Source: Megasphaera sp. AM44-1BH
Lineage (GTDB): Bacteria; Bacillota; Negativicutes; Veillonellales; Megasphaeraceae
Direction of reading: 5' to 3'
Assembly (NCBI RefSeq): GCF_003467125.1
Contig: NZ_QSFA01000008.1
Coordinates: 40,790-104,789 of the forward strand
DNA: 64,000 nucleotides
Below the pieces are notes generated by a model, which had not been told where the DNA came from, made no database searches, and worked only from the letters and a program-made list of their open reading frames with translations. This document shows, piece by piece, positions 8,768 to 16,692 of the stretch (the stretch's first letter is position 1; every line of letters begins with the position of its first letter). A program made the position numbers and the translations under genes.

Positions 8768-8823
8768 TTGACATATACCCCTCATCGGTATATGATACTT
8801 TCAGATACCCGGCAGGGGTATCT
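8768..8823 (+). promoter_or_regulatory. csoR-copA promoter with two CsoR-type operators
   Basis: TTGACA (8768-8773), 17-base spacer, TATGAT (8791-8796): a near-consensus promoter. The spacer holds TATACC-N7-GGTATA (8774-8792). Just past the -10 is the perfect palindrome AGATACCC-GGCAG-GGGTATCT (8803-8823). C/G-rich ATACCC/GGGTAT palindromes are the known CsoR targets, so CsoR would block polymerase until Cu(I) binds. Confidence 0.88.
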
Positions 8824-8837
8824 GGGAGGATGATACG

Positions 8838-9188
8838 ATGGAAGAGAAAAAGCAACTGACGGAAATGACAGAAAACCAGCCTGCAATGTGCTGCTGTGCC
8901 GGTCCCAAACATAAATACCGTGATAAAAACAGTAAAGAATACAAAAGCCTCATTTCCCGCCTCAACCGCATCGAAGGCCAGGTACGCGGTGTCCGCAATA
9001 TGGTTGAAGCCGACCGCTACTGCGTCGATATCCTGATGCAGGTCAGCGCAATCCAGTCGGCACTGAATTCATTCAATAAGGAATTACTGGCCCAGCATAT
9101 CAAAAGCTGTGTCGTCCACGATATCCGTGAAGGAAAAGATGAAGTCGTCGATGAACTCGTCTGTATGCTGCAAAAATTAATGAAGTAG
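8838..9188 (+). CDS. csoR: Copper-sensing repressor CsoR
   Basis: The 116-aa all-helical repressor has SRLNRIEGQVRGVRNMV, the DUF156 signature. The Cu(I) ligands are present with exact spacing: Cys62 (YCVDIL), His87 and Cys91 (HIKSCV), matching C-x24-H-x3-C in characterised CsoR. The first 30 residues add an unusual CCC-containing tail (MCCCAGPKHK) that could bind metal too (inference). ATG 8838 follows GGGAGGA. It is the first gene of the csoR-copA operon and lies behind a promoter with matching palindromes, so it is autoregulated. Confidence 0.95.
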   Translation: MEEKKQLTEMTENQPAMCCCAGPKHKYRDKNSKEYKSLISRLNRIEGQVRGVRNMVEADRYCVDILMQVSAIQSALNSFNKELLAQHIKSCVVHDIREGKDEVVDELVCMLQKLMK

Positions 9189-9198
9189 GTGATATGAA

Positions 9199-12072
9199 AT
9201 GAAACATGAAAAATATGCCATTACTGGTATGAGCTGCTCTGCCTGCTCCAGCCGGGTCGAAAAGGCCGTTTCCAAACTGGACGGCATGAAAAAAGCCAGC
9301 GTCAATTTACTGACCAATAGCATGCAGGTCGATTATGATGAAGGAACACTCTCCAGCCAGGATATCATTCAGGCCGTCATAGATGCCGGATACGGGGCAA
9401 CCCTTTCGGGGGAAAACAAAAAGGCCACAGCTGCTTCAGAACCCAGCCCTTCTGATCTGGCAAAAAAAGATATGAAGGCCATGAAACACCGACTGATCTG
9501 GTCTATCCTGTTCCTGATTCCCGTCATGTACATCGCCATGCACCACATGCTCCTGGAATGGTTCGGCATTCCTGTACCGGAAGCATTCCAGGCGGTATTC
9601 CACGGCGATGAAAATGCCATTACCTTTGCCTTTATCCAGTTCCTGCTCATACTGCCCATTATGTATCTAAACCGGAAGTATTATATCAACGGCTTCCGGA
9701 CGCTGTTCCAGGGAGCACCGAATATGGATACCCTCGTCGGCATGGGATCTATGGCTGCAGCGGTATATGGAGTCTTTGCCATTTTCCGCATGAGCTGGGG
9801 CATGGGACATGGGGACTGGGCCCTCGTTTCCCAGTACAGTACCAATCTCTATTTTGAATCAGCCGGTATGATCGTCACCCTTATCGACATCGGAAAATAC
9901 CTGGAAGCCCGGGCCAAGGGCAAAACCAGTACGGCCATTGAAAAATTAATGGACCTGGCCCCCAAGCAGGCAACGGTGCTCCGCGATGGTAAAGAAACGG
10001 TCATTCCCGTAGAAGAACTTGCCGTAGGCGATGAAATGGTCATCCGTCCGGGAGAAAGCATTCCTGCCGATGGCATCATTTCCGAAGGATCGACCAGTAT
10101 CGATGAAGCCGCTATTACAGGAGAAAGCATTCCCGTAGAAAAACAGCAGGGTGATTCGGTCACGTCAGCTACGATTAACAAAACAGGATTTATCCACGTC
10201 AGAGCCAGCCGTGTCGGAGCAGATACGACAATCAGCCAGATTATTAAATTGGTAGACGAAGCCAGTGCCAGCAAGGCACCTATTGCCAAAATGGCTGATA
10301 AAATTTCCGGGATTTTCGTTCCCGTCGTCATGACCATCGCCGTTATCACAGGTCTGGTCTGGTATTTCCTGCTCGGTGCCGATGCAGAATTTGCCTTCTC
10401 TACAGCCATTTCTGTTCTTGTCATTTCCTGCCCCTGCGCACTAGGGCTGGCAACACCGGTCGCTATCATGGTGGGTACCGGAAAAGGAGCCGAAAACGGT
10501 ATCCTCATCAAATCCGGTGAAGCTCTGGAAACAGCTCATGCCATTGATACCGTCGTCATGGACAAAACCGGTACGATTACAGAAGGCCGCCCCCGTGTAA
10601 CCGATATATGGGTCCGGAAGGGAACAGAAGATCAGCTGCTTACACTGGCTGCCAGCATGGAACAGGGGAGCGAACATCCTCTGGCAGAAGCTATTATGAA
10701 TTACGCCAGAGACCATCATATGGTTCCTCATGCCGTAACAAACTTTAAGGCTATTTTTGGCCGCGGCATTGAAGCTGTGTACAATGGCCAGACCTATTAT
10801 GCCGGTAATACCCGTCTCATGGAAGAAAAAGGAATTTCTTCTGATGCCATTCAGCAACGGCTGAATGAACTGGCTGACGCCGGAAAGACACCGCTCATCT
10901 TTGCAGATGCCAAAGAAATCATCGGCATCATTGCCGCGGCTGATATGGAAAAAGCAAGCAGTGCCGAAGCGATTTCGCTCTTTGGTAAAATGGGAATCGA
11001 CGTGGTCATGCTGACCGGGGATAATCAGCGCACAGCCGAAGCAATCCGCAAGCGTCTACATATCCCACAAGTCATTGCCGGAGTCCTGCCACAGGATAAA
11101 GAACGCCATATTGCAGCCCTTCAGGCCCAGGGACATAAAGTGGCTATGATTGGTGACGGCATCAATGATGCACCGGCACTGGCCAAAGCAGATCTGGGAA
11201 TTGCCATCGGCGCCGGCACAGACGTAGCTATTGAAAGCGCCGATGCCGTACTCATGCGCAATGATCTCCTTGATGCCGTAAGTGCCGTCCGCCTCAGCAA
11301 AGCCGTTATCCGTAACATCAAAGAAAATCTGTTCTGGGCATTCTTCTACAACGCTATCTGCATCCCGCTGGCAGCTGGTGTCCTGTACCCGGCCTTTGGC
11401 ATCCGTCTCAATCCGATGATTGGCGCCGCTGCCATGAGTCTTTCCAGCTTCAGTGTCTGCATGAACGCCCTGCGCCTGCGCTTTTTCAAACCCGATCATC
11501 AAAGCCACCATGTTTCACGTGAAACATTACAATCAGAACCCACCCACACTGTCTCAGCAGCTACAACCGATGCGGTTACAACACAGCCAGCAGCGCCCGC
11601 AGAAATCGCGGAAGCAAGTGATCAGACAGCACCAGTTGCAGCCCATCAGTATCAATTGACGATTGACGGAATGATGTGCCAGCACTGCGTCCGCACCGTT
11701 ACGAAAGCACTGGAATCTCTGTCCGGTGTTACGGCGGTACATGTCGATCTCGACAGTAAAGGTGCTACCGTCGCCAGTTCATCTGTCATCCCGGCCGATG
11801 ACTTTAAAAAAGTCATTACGACTGCAGGATATACATTACTTTCAGAGAAAGAAGAGGAGTCCACTATGAAAACCACATTAAAAATTGAAGGCATGATGTG
11901 CCAGCATTGCCAGAAACACGTACAAGAAGCATTATCCGCTATGAACGGCGTCACTGCCGTCTCCGTAGATCTCGATGGCGGTAAGGCCGATGTAGAAGCC
12001 AGCCGTGACATTCCTACAGAAGAATTTGCAAAGGTAATTGCTGACGCCGGTTATAAATTGGTAACGGCCTGA
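9199..12072 (+). CDS. copA: Copper-exporting P1B-type ATPase with one N-terminal and two C-terminal metal-binding domains
   Basis: CopA pumps Cu(I) out of the cytoplasm using ATP. It has 957 aa, longer than the usual 750-830. An HMA domain at the N-terminus has Cys13-x2-Cys16 (GMSCSAC). The ion channel motif is CPC (411-413), the phosphorylation site DKTGT starts at Asp455, and there are the ATP-site His-Pro pair (EQGSEHP) and GDGINDAPAL. After the last membrane helices comes a low-complexity linker containing a parS site, then two HMA domains with GMMCQHC (Cys827/830 and Cys901/904). The last begins at an internal ATG with its own ribosome site (see findings). ATG 9199 is 10 bases after csoR. 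Confidence 0.96.
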   Translation: MKHEKYAITGMSCSACSSRVEKAVSKLDGMKKASVNLLTNSMQVDYDEGTLSSQDIIQAVIDAGYGATLSGENKKATAASEPSPSDLAKKDMKAMKHRLIWSILFLIPVMYIAMHHMLLEWFGIPVPEAFQAVFHGDENAITFAFIQFLLILPIMYLNRKYYINGFRTLFQGAPNMDTLVGMGSMAAAVYGVFAIFRMSWGMGHGDWALVSQYSTNLYFESAGMIVTLIDIGKYLEARAKGKTSTAIEKLMDLAPKQATVLRDGKETVIPVEELAVGDEMVIRPGESIPADGIISEGSTSIDEAAITGESIPVEKQQGDSVTSATINKTGFIHVRASRVGADTTISQIIKLVDEASASKAPIAKMADKISGIFVPVVMTIAVITGLVWYFLLGADAEFAFSTAISVLVISCPCALGLATPVAIMVGTGKGAENGILIKSGEALETAHAIDTVVMDKTGTITEGRPRVTDIWVRKGTEDQLLTLAASMEQGSEHPLAEAIMNYARDHHMVPHAVTNFKAIFGRGIEAVYNGQTYYAGNTRLMEEKGISSDAIQQRLNELADAGKTPLIFADAKEIIGIIAAADMEKASSAEAISLFGKMGIDVVMLTGDNQRTAEAIRKRLHIPQVIAGVLPQDKERHIAALQAQGHKVAMIGDGINDAPALAKADLGIAIGAGTDVAIESADAVLMRNDLLDAVSAVRLSKAVIRNIKENLFWAFFYNAICIPLAAGVLYPAFGIRLNPMIGAAAMSLSSFSVCMNALRLRFFKPDHQSHHVSRETLQSEPTHTVSAATTDAVTTQPAAPAEIAEASDQTAPVAAHQYQLTIDGMMCQHCVRTVTKALESLSGVTAVHVDLDSKGATVASSSVIPADDFKKVITTAGYTLLSEKEEESTMKTTLKIEGMMCQHCQKHVQEALSAMNGVTAVSVDLDGGKADVEASRDIPTEEFAKVIADAGYKLVTA
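11511..11526. other. parS site 1 (inside copA)
   Basis: TGTTTCACGTGAAACA, an exact match to the bacterial parS consensus. It is read in frame as HVSRET in the linker between CopA's membrane domain and its C-terminal metal-binding domains. It is the ParB nucleation site. Confidence 0.95.
11852..12072 (+). other. Possible internally initiated CopZ-like copper chaperone (ATG at 11866, in frame with copA)
   Basis: Codon 890 of copA is ATG, preceded by AGAAGAGGAG with a 6-base gap. Starting there gives a complete 68-aa HMA protein (MKTTLKIEGMMCQHCQKHV...) with the length and fold of CopZ. No separate copZ exists in the window. Whether it is initiated in the cell is an inference; E. coli copA makes a similar product by another route, frameshifting. 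Confidence 0.5.
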
Positions 12073-12126
12073 TAGATACTACGGAGTCAGTCAGGTCATA
12101 TTGCGAAAAGAGCAGACCGAAATAAC

Positions 12127-12180
12127 AAACGGACCTGCTGTGAGAACGTATCTATACATATCTCACGGCAGGTCCGTTTT
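12127..12180 (+). terminator. Terminator of the csoR-copA operon
   Basis: AAACGGACCTGC and GCAGGTCCGTTTT flank an inner TGAGA/TCTCA stem, ending in TTTT. Confidence 0.88.
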
Positions 12181-12209
12181 GCCCTATACGCATAAGGACA
12201 CCAGTCTAA

Positions 12210-12488
12210 TCAGAATATGCCCAGGCGGACACAAATTGCAAATTGTACGGCATACAGAGCGAGGATCCCGTATTTAAATTTAGGCCGGTCTTTTTTATAC
12301 GTAAAGATATAAATAGCAAAAAAAGCTCCCATGGATCCGCCCAATACGGCCAGGACGAGCAGAAACCATTCTGGAATACGTGAAGCACCGCCGTCCTGAA
12401 AGCGTTTTTCCAGGCCAAACAGGGCAAAGGTCAGGATATTTAACAAAAACAGGTACCAATACACAACAGTCAGATTAATATTCAACAT
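12210..12488 (-). CDS. DUF1294 small membrane protein
   Basis: The 92-aa protein starts at ATG 12488 after AAGGAGA. It has three membrane helices: INLTVVYWYLFLLNILTFALFG, then WFLLVLAVLGGSMGAFFAIYIF, then GILALYAVQFAICVRLGI. The pattern around RIPEWFLLVLAVLGGSMGA and the Lys/Asp/Lys loop (YKKDRPKFKYG) mark DUF1294. The function is unknown. It lies between the copper operon and the two-component system but is separately transcribed. Confidence 0.85.
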   Translation of the reverse strand: MLNINLTVVYWYLFLLNILTFALFGLEKRFQDGGASRIPEWFLLVLAVLGGSMGAFFAIYIFTYKKDRPKFKYGILALYAVQFAICVRLGIF

Positions 12489-12546
12489 ACAGGTTCTCCT
12501 TTCTCTGGGCCGCACGTTCTTATTACACCTATTGTAACATAAAAAG

Positions 12547-12594
12547 AAAGGACGCTGAACTATGTTTCACGTGAAACATAGTTCAGCGTCCTTT
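12547..12594. other. parS site 2 at the centre of a 48-bp perfect palindrome
   Basis: parS (TGTTTCACGTGAAACA, 12563-12578) is extended by 16 further perfectly paired bases on each side (AAAGGACGCTGAACTA and its complement), giving 24-base arms with no spacer. With A/T runs outside, it can also fold as a bidirectional terminator, here placed just past the 3' end of the sensor kinase gene. The parS identity is certain; the terminator role is inferred. Confidence 0.93.
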
Positions 12595-12598
12595 TTCG

Positions 12599-13702
12599 TT
12601 ATAAAACGGGGAAACAAATCGTAAAAATCGTACCTTTTCCTTCTATACTCCGGACCCGGATGGTCCCACCCTGACTGATGACATACTGCCGTGCCAAAGC
12701 CAGCCCGATTCCGGAACCACCACTCTTGCGGTTTCGCGATGGATCTGCCCGGTAGAAATATTCAAAAATATGGGGGACATCACGGCGGCTGATTCCCGGA
12801 CCGGAATCAGCAATGGAGATTTCAACGCGCTGTCTGATATCAGTCGTGCGCAGACGGGAATGGACCAGTACCGATGATTCCGGAGATACATAGCGCAAAG
12901 CATTATTCAGGAGATTGTAAATGACCTGATTCATCCGGTCCCTGTCCAGCGAAAGAAGGGGGATCCCATCATCCATGGAAAGGCGGACATGCAATTGTTT
13001 TTCTTCAAAAAGCGGTTCCAGCATACTCACGGCTTGTCGAAGAAGGTCATTAACCTGTAAGGGCTGAGAGTGGAGTTCCAGTTCATTGATTTCCGCCAAA
13101 GACAAATCCCGCAGATTCTGGACGAGACGGCTCACGCGCAGAACTTCGTCTTCCAGTGACAAAAAGGTCTTTTTATCAGCAGGGATGACATTGTCAATCA
13201 TACCTTCCAGATTTCCCTGAATAATAGCCAGCGGTGTCCGGAGTTCATGGGCTATACTGGCAAAGAGATGGCGGCGCATCGTGTCATTATACTGTAATTT
13301 CTGGGACATGGCATTAAACGACTGAGCCAGAAGGCCTACTTCATCCTGCCGGTCTACCAGTACAGTTTCCCCGAAGGATCCGGCCTCGATATGGCGTACC
13401 GCTTCGGTCAGATCCTGCAAAGACTGGACAAACCGGCGGATTACGGCCCAGCTGATGAATACACTGAGCAGAATCATAACAGCTCCGACCCAGAGGAGAG
13501 ACCTGTGGACGGAAGAAACGTAAATTTCCTCTGCCATGCCATGCATAGCCATTCCCATCTCCATAGAATGATTGTAGAGATAATGGGAAAAATGAGTATC
13601 CATCTGATAATTTACCAGAAAGAGGAGGATGCCTATGGTCATAATGAACAAGAAAAAAATAATCCCTGTCAGCCGGAAAACCAGACTATGATACTTAGTC
13701 AT
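12599..13702 (-). CDS. Sensor histidine kinase with a Met/His-rich periplasmic loop
   Basis: The 367-aa kinase starts at ATG 13702 (GGAGGG seven bases upstream), overlapping the regulator gene by 8 bases. Two membrane helices (about 8-31 and 68-88) bracket a short outer loop with HSMEMGMAMHGM (45-56), which is dense in copper/silver-type ligands. Then come HAMP, the phospho-acceptor His152 in HELRTPLAIIQG, the N box (NQVIYNLLNNALRY), DSGPGI and GGSGIGLALAR. With copA upstream and a Met-rich membrane protein beside it, Cu(I)/Ag(I) sensing at the outer face is a reasonable inference. It phosphorylates the regulator at 13695-14396. Confidence 0.92.
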   Translation of the reverse strand: MTKYHSLVFRLTGIIFFLFIMTIGILLFLVNYQMDTHFSHYLYNHSMEMGMAMHGMAEEIYVSSVHRSLLWVGAVMILLSVFISWAVIRRFVQSLQDLTEAVRHIEAGSFGETVLVDRQDEVGLLAQSFNAMSQKLQYNDTMRRHLFASIAHELRTPLAIIQGNLEGMIDNVIPADKKTFLSLEDEVLRVSRLVQNLRDLSLAEINELELHSQPLQVNDLLRQAVSMLEPLFEEKQLHVRLSMDDGIPLLSLDRDRMNQVIYNLLNNALRYVSPESSVLVHSRLRTTDIRQRVEISIADSGPGISRRDVPHIFEYFYRADPSRNRKSGGSGIGLALARQYVISQGGTIRVRSIEGKGTIFTICFPVL

Positions 13703-14396
13703 ATTCAGTCCCTCCAAATTTATATCCGATGCCATACACGGTCAATATATATTCCGGATGGGCTGCATCCCGTTCCAGCTTCTTCCTGAGATTCCGGATA
13801 TGGGTATCAATGGTCCGTTCATATCCCTCAAAACTGTACCCGCCCTGGGCACGCTCCATGAGCTGCATGCGACTGAAAACACGGCCAGGAGAAGAGGCCA
13901 GCACCTCCAGCAGATTAAATTCTGTCGGAGTAAGAGATACTGCCTTCCCGTCACGGGTAACGGTAAATTTCTCCTTATCAATAACCAGATCTCCCCGTAT
14001 AAGCTGTGACGACTGCTGCACGACTTCTCCCCGGGCCCGTCGCAGCAAGGCATGAGCACGGGCCATCAGTTCTTTTACGTTAAAGGGTTTGGTCACATAA
14101 TCGTCGGCGCCGATATTCAATCCGACAAGACGGTCCGTTTCATCGTCTCTGGCCGTCAAAAAAATAATAGGAATATCATTGGTCTGACGGACGCGACGAC
14201 AGACCTCAAATCCATCCATATCAGGCATCATCAAATCGAGGATCAAAAGCTGCGGCTCATAACGCCGGAGCATATCCAGCGCCTGACGGCCTGTTTCCGC
14301 TGTGTATACCAGACACTGATCCTGTTCAAAATAAGAGCGGAGCACATTCAGTAATTTTTCATCATCGTCAGCAATGAGAATAGAATATGGGAGCAC
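13695..14396 (-). CDS. OmpR/PhoB-family response regulator
   Basis: The 233-aa protein has a receiver domain with ILIADDDEK, phospho-acceptor Asp in LLILDLMMPDMDG, the switch Thr in IIFLTARDDE and Lys in VTKPFN. It is followed by a winged-helix DNA-binding domain (LTPTEFNLLEVLASSPGRVF, RTIDTHIRNLRKKL). I choose GTG 14396 as the start because GGAGGT lies six bases upstream. It is the first gene of the regulator-kinase operon. Targets are unknown; the adjacent Met-rich protein gene and copA are candidates. Confidence 0.93.
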   Translation of the reverse strand: MLPYSILIADDDEKLLNVLRSYFEQDQCLVYTAETGRQALDMLRRYEPQLLILDLMMPDMDGFEVCRRVRQTNDIPIIFLTARDDETDRLVGLNIGADDYVTKPFNVKELMARAHALLRRARGEVVQQSSQLIRGDLVIDKEKFTVTRDGKAVSLTPTEFNLLEVLASSPGRVFSRMQLMERAQGGYSFEGYERTIDTHIRNLRKKLERDAAHPEYILTVYGIGYKFGGTEYD

Positions 14397-14494
14397 ACAG
14401 GCACCTCCTATCAATACCAGTTTTACCCTTATTGTACATCAAAATAATAAGAGGGAAAACTATCCGGTATCGATCTCATCAAAATATAAAGACA

Positions 14495-14534
14495 AAAATG
14501 CTCCCCATACATCGGCCGTACGAGGAAGCATTTA
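14495..14534 (-). terminator. Terminator of the Met-rich membrane protein gene
   Basis: On the minus strand AAATGCTTCC and GGGAGCATTTTT form a stem with a T-run, starting 18 bases past the stop codon. Confidence 0.65.
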
Positions 14535-14551
14535 AACTGTATCATGGACTT

Positions 14552-15217
14552 TTATTTGTTATTGTTCATCTGATCGTGCATTTGTTCATGATTCATCTGA
14601 CTATGATCCATCTGATTGTGATTCATGTTGTTTTGATTCATATTATTCTGGTTCATCTGTCCCTGCTGCATAGCGCCCTGATTCGTCATCTGATGATTCA
14701 TCTGGGAATGATCCATGCTGCCCTGCTGCATATTCATCGTATTCATTGGCGGCTGATATCCTGCCAGCTGGGGATCGGCCATGCCAAATACCATGGCCAG
14801 ATGAGTAAACAACACGAACAGGACCATAAGCACAATATGACGTTTGATTTTCATGGTGCTGTCCAGCTTCTTGTAGATAATGCCCAGTTCCTGGAGCAGA
14901 ATCAATACGGCAGGAATAATCGCCAGTACGTAGGACCAGATAGAAATGTAATCTATGGGGCCGCGCCATTCAATAGTCGGGACATAGCATGCCACAATGT
15001 AAACCGTGGCGCAGATAAAGAAAATGCCAAGAATCAATCCACAAACATGGCTGAGAGAATCCCATTTAGCACTGCGTTCATCTTTATACAACAAAGAAAA
15101 TGCACCTGATGCCAGAATCGTTTCTGCCAGTACCATCGGGACCAGCATGAATAAAATTAAAAACCAGGGCTGATGCAGAGACAGCAGCTCCATATAGTGA
15201 GTCATTACCATAGTCAT
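14552..15217 (-). CDS. Four-helix membrane protein with a Met/Asn/Gln/His-rich C-terminal tail
   Basis: I do not recognise a characterised family. The 221-aa protein (ATG 15217, AGGAGG eight bases upstream) has four hydrophobic helices: about 18-44, 57-82, 91-117 and 124-147. The last 64 residues are low complexity with 14 Met plus many His, Asn and Gln (MDHSQMNHQM, MNQNNMNQNNM). Such Met/His tails occur in periplasmic copper and silver handling proteins. Its position beside a Met-loop sensor kinase and close to csoR-copA suggests a role in Cu/Ag storage, sensing or export (inference). The tail's DNA is repetitive with a 15-base flavour. Confidence 0.7.
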   Translation of the reverse strand: MTMVMTHYMELLSLHQPWFLILFMLVPMVLAETILASGAFSLLYKDERSAKWDSLSHVCGLILGIFFICATVYIVACYVPTIEWRGPIDYISIWSYVLAIIPAVLILLQELGIIYKKLDSTMKIKRHIVLMVLFVLFTHLAMVFGMADPQLAGYQPPMNTMNMQQGSMDHSQMNHQMTNQGAMQQGQMNQNNMNQNNMNHNQMDHSQMNHEQMHDQMNNNK

Positions 15218-15525
15218 ACCTTATTCCTCCTTTTGAATATATCCATACTATACACGATAAATATAGAGAACCCGTGCAGAAACTATGAAGAAAATGTGAA
15301 GATAGAAAAAGTTCTCATTATAGTTGTTTCACGTGAAACAATTGCCTGTATTTGCAAAAAACGTGCAGGAACCTTGCTATATTGAGACAGCGCTACACTG
15401 CCGGAATCCCTTTACAAACCTGCACCGTCACGGTAGAATAGTGGTATTATAGGCTGATAATACGTATCAGAAGACATATTGCCAGCTTTGTAATATATCT
15501 ATTATTATTAATGTGAGGTGATAGT
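15218..15525. other. Intergenic region with parS site 3 (15325-15340)
   Basis: This 308-base gap between divergent genes contains TGTTTCACGTGAAACA at 15325-15340, flanked by one more matching base on each side. The rest is AT-rich and must hold promoters for both neighbours. I see no RNA gene or further open frame I can support. Confidence 0.9.
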
Positions 15526-16632
15526 ATGCATTACCATATTCGTCACGCCCTGGAACATGTGACCGTATACAGTTATTTAAAGGATGAAGGCACCTCTATG
15601 GAAAAGGACATTATTGACTGCTCGCTGGGAGTCAATCCCTGCGGTGTCACGCCGACCCTGTCAAAAGAAGCCTATGCCGATACGTTCGACCTGATTCATT
15701 CATATCCGGCCCATCCATTTACGGAAACACGCCGTGCCATCTGCCAGTATTTTTCAGATATTGCCAATCTGGATGTATCCCAGGTATCCATGCAGAGCGG
15801 ATCCATGAGCGCTTTATGCCGCATCAACAGTATTTTCCTCGAAGAAGGCACTACTGTCGTAGCACCGCTGCCGTGTTTTTCATCGTATACGTCCAACGCC
15901 CGTTCCTGTGGTGCCGATATCGTATCTGTCCCGCTGAAAGAAGAAGAACGATTCGCCTTTGATACAGACCGCTATATTGCAGCACTGAAACCGGGCCAGC
16001 GGCTTGCCTATATCGATAATCCCAACAACCCGACAGGACAGGCACTGCCTCTGTCCGAAATCCGCCGGATTCTCGATGCGGCCCTGGAAAAGGAAATCGT
16101 CGTCGTCATCGACGAAGCCTACGGTGATTTTCTTGATAAAGATGAGTCAGCCGTCTCACTCATCAACGAGTATGACAACCTGGTCATTGCCCGTACCTTT
16201 TCCAAAGGCTTTGGTCTGGGAGCACTCCGTGCCGGTTATATCGTTCTACCCAAACCCATGGTCCCGGTCCTGGCCAAAGACCCTGGCGAAATGACCATCA
16301 CGACACCGGCAGACAAAATGATTCCCATCGTTCTTAAAGATCCGGGTTTCTTAAAAACATCGCGGGAAATCATTGCCAGAAATAAAAAAGCGCTCATAGA
16401 CAGCCTGCACGTCCTGCATGTTTCAGAAACCCGCTCCGATGTACCTATCGGTCTGTATTATACGGATACCGATACGGATCTGGGAGCGCTCTTCTGGAAA
16501 CACGGTATCCGCGTCGAATACGGCGTCGATTTCGAAGGAATCGGAAAACGCCACGTCCGGCTGCGCGTCCCCGATGACGTAAAACCGCTACTTGCACGCA
16601 TTGCCGCTATTGAACGCGAACTCCGGGCATAG
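15526..16632 (+). CDS. PLP-dependent aminotransferase, HisC/CobD-like
   Basis: The 368-aa fold-type I enzyme has NPNNPTG (substrate/PLP region), VVIDEAYGDF with the PLP Asp, and TFSKGFGLGALRAGY with the Schiff-base Lys. The N-terminus DCSLGVNPCGVTP resembles the HisC/CobD branch (histidinol-phosphate aminotransferase or threonine-phosphate decarboxylase). No his or cob gene is adjacent, so the substrate cannot be assigned. ATG 15526 follows GAGGTGA. The next gene, a membrane transporter-like protein, follows on the same strand after about 60 bases. Confidence 0.85.
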   Translation: MHYHIRHALEHVTVYSYLKDEGTSMEKDIIDCSLGVNPCGVTPTLSKEAYADTFDLIHSYPAHPFTETRRAICQYFSDIANLDVSQVSMQSGSMSALCRINSIFLEEGTTVVAPLPCFSSYTSNARSCGADIVSVPLKEEERFAFDTDRYIAALKPGQRLAYIDNPNNPTGQALPLSEIRRILDAALEKEIVVVIDEAYGDFLDKDESAVSLINEYDNLVIARTFSKGFGLGALRAGYIVLPKPMVPVLAKDPGEMTITTPADKMIPIVLKDPGFLKTSREIIARNKKALIDSLHVLHVSETRSDVPIGLYYTDTDTDLGALFWKHGIRVEYGVDFEGIGKRHVRLRVPDDVKPLLARIAAIERELRA

Positions 16633-16692
16633 AGTGGGGAATATCTGTGCCAGGAATTTGTCCAACTTTATATGAAACAGGGGGAAAACACA

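Noticed and set aside
14600..14740. Short direct repeats (about 15 bases) as a CRISPR or VNTR element
   Set aside because: They are within the coding tail of the Met-rich membrane protein and follow its MNQNN/MDHSQ amino-acid repeats.
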